18,244 nt of DNA from an uncultured Candidatus Saccharibacteria bacterium. Its GTDB lineage: Bacteria > Patescibacteriota > Saccharimonadia > Saccharimonadales > Saccharimonadaceae. Location of the stretch: assembly GCA_945916045.1 (NCBI GenBank), contig CAMEGH010000003.1:1-18244 (forward strand). The letters are read 5' to 3'. The translations under genes were made by a program, and so were the position numbers. The notes beneath the pieces were generated by a model. The model saw nothing but the letters and a program-made list of their open reading frames with translations. It was not told the origin of the DNA and ran no database searches. This document shows positions 15,552 through 18,244 of the stretch, piece by piece. Numbering within the stretch: the stretch's first letter is position 1; each line of letters opens with the position of its first letter.

Positions 15552-17636
15552 CTACGCGGCAAATCGATTAACGATCGCGTGCTCGGTTTCTTCGTCTACC
15601 AAGCCGTTTTCGTTCAGATACGAAATCGCACGTTTACCAGAGGCCGACAGCGATGCTTTGGCGAGTTTTGCCAAGTATGGCTCAAGTTCTTCACGGTGTT
15701 TGGCGACCAAATCATCCACTTTTTTGGCGCTGCCACGGCGATACGTTTCGTAGCGATCGCGCACTTTTTGGTACGGTGCTTCAAGGAAAATTGGCTGGTC
15801 GTATTCGGTTTGCATGCGGTCGACGCCTTGCACGGCTTTGCGGGCTATAATCATCTGCGCGCGGTAGTATTGTAGTTTTTCTTCAAGCGGTGTTTCACCA
15901 GATTTTCGGTCAAATAGGGTGACTGTTTTGGTTACCATGTGGTCGAAAATATCTTTGCGATCGGTGTGGTGGCTTGGGTTGATGTCGTCGTGGCGCGCCC
16001 GTTCAATCGCTTCTTTTTGCAGGGTAAGTTTACTGTAAATTTTGCGATACACGCGTTCGGTCACTTCTTGGTTATGGAAGAGGCGTTCAAGCACGGTGCG
16101 CTCAATGTCGATCATGGCCAAGTGGAGTGAGCGCTCAAACAGCCCGTCGCCGTGCTTTTTAATGAGCTGCGCGCGGTCGTTGTTGAGCGAAGTAAGTTGC
16201 GTATCAACGTTGTCCATCAGCGCTTTGTATTCTTCTGGCGCAACAAATCCTTTGGTTTTGTGAATCAGCAAACGCGAACGTTCGGTCATGACGTAGTAAA
16301 CGCCAAGATCGGCTTCATGCGCTTCTTCAAGCGGCGCAGGTTCGTTAAGCTTAAATTTGCGGATAAACGGCCCAATGAGCGGCGCTTTAATAAAGAGCGT
16401 TGCTAAAATACAACCGATTGTGAGCGCTAGCAAGAAATCGCGCGGCGAATACGCATACGTCCAGCCTTCGAGCGTAAAATCATCTGGAATCATGAGTACG
16501 AAAATAATCGCCAGAGCCCCACGCAAACTTCCCCAGGCGAGCAGTGCTTGCCACGAAGCCGGAATGTGCGCTTCAAGCTTGGTAAGATTGAGCGGCAGCG
16601 TGATGCTGTAAACCGCAACAACGCGCGCAATCATCACCACGGCGACTGTCACCAAGATTGGCAACCACAGCTGCCCAAAATCAACACCCGAATTTGCAAA
16701 CAGTAGCCCGGCGAGCAAAAACACGAGTGAATTTGCCACAAACGACATATGTTCAATCAGACTGTGGAGATATTCGTTGGTTTTTGGCGTCATAATATGG
16801 CGCGAATAGTTGCCCAAAAAGAGCGAAGAAACGGCCGTCGCGATAATGGATGAAATGTGCATCACGCCCGATTCGTTAATAAGTTCGGTAAGGATAAATA
16901 CCAAGTGCGCAGAAATGGTAATAAGGGTGACGGTGGCAAATTCGTTCTGGCGAGTGAAGCGAATTGCGCGCGAAAAAAGCGCTGCCATTACCAACCCAAA
17001 GGCGATGCCAGCAAGTACCATGATGCCAAAATCAAGCACGCCGTGGAAGATTGTGCTGCCGCCGTGGAACCCGTCGGTGGCAACGGCCAGTACCACTAAA
17101 AAGAGCGCTACGGCTGTACCGTCGTTGAACAAGCTTTCGCCTTCAAAAATCATGCTGAGCCGTTTTGGTGCTTTGGCTTCCTTGAAGAGCGTAAGCGCAG
17201 CGGCTGGGTCGGTGGCAGAAATCACCGCACCAAATAGTAATGCCAAAATAAACGGAATATCAAAGCCAATCAGTGGCAAGGTAAGTGTGAGTAAGCCGGC
17301 AATTACCAGGGTAGAAACTAGCAATCCAACCACCGAAAGCAACCCAATCGACCAGACATTGTCGAGCATGTTGCGGATTTTCATATTAAAGCCAGATTCA
17401 AAAATTAACACCGGCAAAAAGATAAAGAACAAAAGTTCTGGCGTGAGCACCATATTGCCCAAAAAGCCGATCGAATCATGCAGCCATGGAATGCTGGTGA
17501 TTGGCACAAGCAGTAGCCCGACCAAGGTTAATAACACCGTGTAGGGCACCTTCAGGCGTCGCGCGGCAAAAAAGATTGCCGTCGAAAGAGCGATCAGCAA
17601 AAAGATTGAGAGTGTTGACGTAATATTTAAAACCAT
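15552..17636 (-). CDS. CPA1 family sodium/proton antiporter with soluble C-terminal domain
   Basis: It is predicted to exchange Na+ (or K+) for H+ across the cell membrane, controlling pH and salt. The first 425 or so residues carry about a dozen hydrophobic spans with the CPA1 (NhaP/NHE) signatures ATDPAA (141-146), FEGESLFNDGTAVALF with the ion-binding Asn171-Asp172 pair typical of electroneutral members, and WGSLRGALAI (368-377). The rest, about 430-694, is a soluble, charged helical tail (ERSRLLIHKTKGF..., ERARHDDINPSHHTDRKD) likely in the cytosol; it matches no domain I recognise. At 694 residues it is longer than most bacterial NhaP proteins. AGGAGT lies 11 bases before the ATG (17636), but a promoter-like pair overlaps it, so the mRNA start is uncertain. 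It lies upstream of the kinase gene on the same strand, which has its own promoter. Confidence 0.9.
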   Translation of the reverse strand: MVLNITSTLSIFLLIALSTAIFFAARRLKVPYTVLLTLVGLLLVPITSIPWLHDSIGFLGNMVLTPELLFFIFLPVLIFESGFNMKIRNMLDNVWSIGLLSVVGLLVSTLVIAGLLTLTLPLIGFDIPFILALLFGAVISATDPAAALTLFKEAKAPKRLSMIFEGESLFNDGTAVALFLVVLAVATDGFHGGSTIFHGVLDFGIMVLAGIAFGLVMAALFSRAIRFTRQNEFATVTLITISAHLVFILTELINESGVMHISSIIATAVSSLFLGNYSRHIMTPKTNEYLHSLIEHMSFVANSLVFLLAGLLFANSGVDFGQLWLPILVTVAVVMIARVVAVYSITLPLNLTKLEAHIPASWQALLAWGSLRGALAIIFVLMIPDDFTLEGWTYAYSPRDFLLALTIGCILATLFIKAPLIGPFIRKFKLNEPAPLEEAHEADLGVYYVMTERSRLLIHKTKGFVAPEEYKALMDNVDTQLTSLNNDRAQLIKKHGDGLFERSLHLAMIDIERTVLERLFHNQEVTERVYRKIYSKLTLQKEAIERARHDDINPSHHTDRKDIFDHMVTKTVTLFDRKSGETPLEEKLQYYRAQMIIARKAVQGVDRMQTEYDQPIFLEAPYQKVRDRYETYRRGSAKKVDDLVAKHREELEPYLAKLAKASLSASGKRAISYLNENGLVDEETEHAIVNRFAA

Positions 17637-17642
17637 CTTTTT

Positions 17643-17671
17643 ACTCTACTCCTGCGTTTTTTGCTGGTCAA
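17643..17671 (-). promoter_or_regulatory. candidate antiporter promoter overlapping its Shine-Dalgarno
   Basis: On the minus strand TTGACC (17666-17671), 17 bases, TAGAGT (17643-17648), then six bases to the ATG. The spacing is ideal and copies the leaderless layout, but the -10 is only four of six and overlaps AGGAGT (17648-17653). If the -10 is real, that ribosome site is never transcribed. Confidence 0.4.
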
Positions 17672-17704
17672 TATTTTTTGCACAAAAAGTGCGCGCAAAC
17701 AAAG

Positions 17705-17713
17705 TGGTATACT
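17705..17713 (+). promoter_or_regulatory. extended -10 promoter of polA, leaderless layout
   Basis: TG-G-TATACT ends six bases before the polA ATG at 17720. No -35 and no Shine-Dalgarno are seen. Confidence 0.65.
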
Positions 17714-17719
17714 AGAAAG

Positions 17720-18244
17720 ATGACCAAACGCCTAGTAATTATCGACGGAAAATCAATCTTTTATCGGGGCTATTTTGCCATGCCCGGGCTGAGTACAAAA
17801 GAAGGTACGCCAACGGGCGGCGTGTTTGGATTTGCGAGTTTAGCGATTGAAATTATTAAAAAGCTCGACCCGGATTACGTGTGCGTGGCGTGGGATAAAA
17901 AGGGAACGAGTATTCGCAAACGTCTAGAAATCTTGCCAACATACAAGGCTGGGCGCAAAACGCCGCCGCCAGATTTTTTTGAACAAATCCCGATTTTGCA
18001 CGAATTGCTGGACGCGTTTAGCTGGCCGCTGTACGAGTGCGATGATTACGAAGCCGACGATATTATGGGAACGCTGGCGAAAAAAGCCGAAAAAGAAGGC
18101 ATCGAAACTTGCTTGATTAGTAGCGACCTGGATATGCTGCAATTGGTCAGCCCGCTGACGCATATGTACGCTATGAAAAAGGGATTGGCGAATATCGAAC
18201 TCTACAATCCTGAGTCGTTTGAAGAAAAATACGGCATTCAGGTG
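17720..18244 (+). CDS. polA: DNA polymerase I, 5' part (5'-3' exonuclease domain)
   Basis: The frame is open from the ATG at 17720 to the right edge (175 codons), so only the N-terminal flap/5'-3' exonuclease domain is visible. Its signatures are clear: LVIIDGKSIFYRGYFAMPGLSTKEG at the start (metal-binding Asp9), PTGGVFGFASL, the YKAGRKTPPPDF arch segment, and the acidic cluster YEADDIMGTLAKKAE followed by SSDLDMLQLV, where the family has SGDxDxxQL. The domain removes RNA primers and flaps in replication and repair. Whether the polymerase and proofreading domains follow cannot be seen; a stand-alone exonuclease is the alternative. The ATG is six bases after an extended -10 box. It is divergent from the antiporter gene across 83 bases. 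Confidence 0.88.
   Translation, partial: MTKRLVIIDGKSIFYRGYFAMPGLSTKEGTPTGGVFGFASLAIEIIKKLDPDYVCVAWDKKGTSIRKRLEILPTYKAGRKTPPPDFFEQIPILHELLDAFSWPLYECDDYEADDIMGTLAKKAEKEGIETCLISSDLDMLQLVSPLTHMYAMKKGLANIELYNPESFEEKYGIQV

Noticed and set aside
16810..17544. A 244-codon plus-strand frame opposite the antiporter gene
   Set aside because: Its low-complexity Ser/Lys/Asn translation is typical of the complement of a membrane-protein gene, and the minus-strand antiporter is certain.
17680..17692. Small inverted repeat GCAC-aaaaa-GTGC between the antiporter gene and polA
   Set aside because: The stem is only four base pairs and there is no T run; too weak to call a terminator or operator.

Overview
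The window is 18.2 kb of densely packed bacterial chromosome. It most resembles a member of the Candidate Phyla Radiation (Patescibacteria), and most likely a Saccharibacteria (TM7)-type genome. The grounds are the very short intergenic gaps, a DnaG primase with every zinc ligand replaced, a short RpoD without region 1.1, an Orn-type oligoribonuclease, and small lineage-type membrane proteins. This placement is an inference from gene content; no phylogeny was run. Stops are read with the standard bacterial code: dnaG ends in a TGA that overlaps the rpoD GTG start, so UGA is not recoded here.

Layout, left to right. (1) The 3' end of a multi-span membrane protein. (2) A minus-strand single-gene cassette (626-988) with its own consensus promoter, a perfect inverted repeat at the expected transcription start, a good Shine-Dalgarno and a strong terminator; its codon use differs from its neighbours. 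(3) A plus-strand run: zwf, pyrG, a 51-codon small gene, argS, an MscL-like channel, and a 993-residue DEIH-box helicase. (4) A tight three-gene cluster: orn, a SHOCT-tailed protein, and an MmcQ/YjbR family protein. (5) A bidirectional terminator shared with a minus-strand Pro/Gln-rich single-span membrane protein. That protein is divergent from dnaG-rpoD, which are coupled by a GTGA overlap. (6) Minus-strand genes for a UPF0200/dephospho-CoA-kinase-like P-loop kinase and a CPA1 sodium/proton antiporter with a long soluble tail. (7) The 5' end of polA, running off the right edge.

The genes are mostly housekeeping: pentose phosphate entry, CTP synthesis, arginyl-tRNA charging, RNA turnover, replication priming and transcription initiation, plus osmotic and ion homeostasis. 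No mobile element, CRISPR array, rRNA or tRNA was recognised.

The most striking window-wide signal is regulatory. Many genes (zwf, pyrG, argS, orn, dnaG, the kinase gene, polA, and less clearly the helicase, antiporter and Pro-rich protein genes) have a -10 element, usually extended as TGnTAYAMT, ending only 6-10 bases before the ATG. This predicts leaderless mRNAs. The RpoD encoded in the same window keeps the region 3.0 His and Glu expected to read the TG of extended -10 promoters. No clearly novel multi-gene system was found. The best candidates for new biology are the leaderless architecture, the atypical regulated cassette at 574-1073, the zinc-less primase and the unrecognised small gene at 4219.
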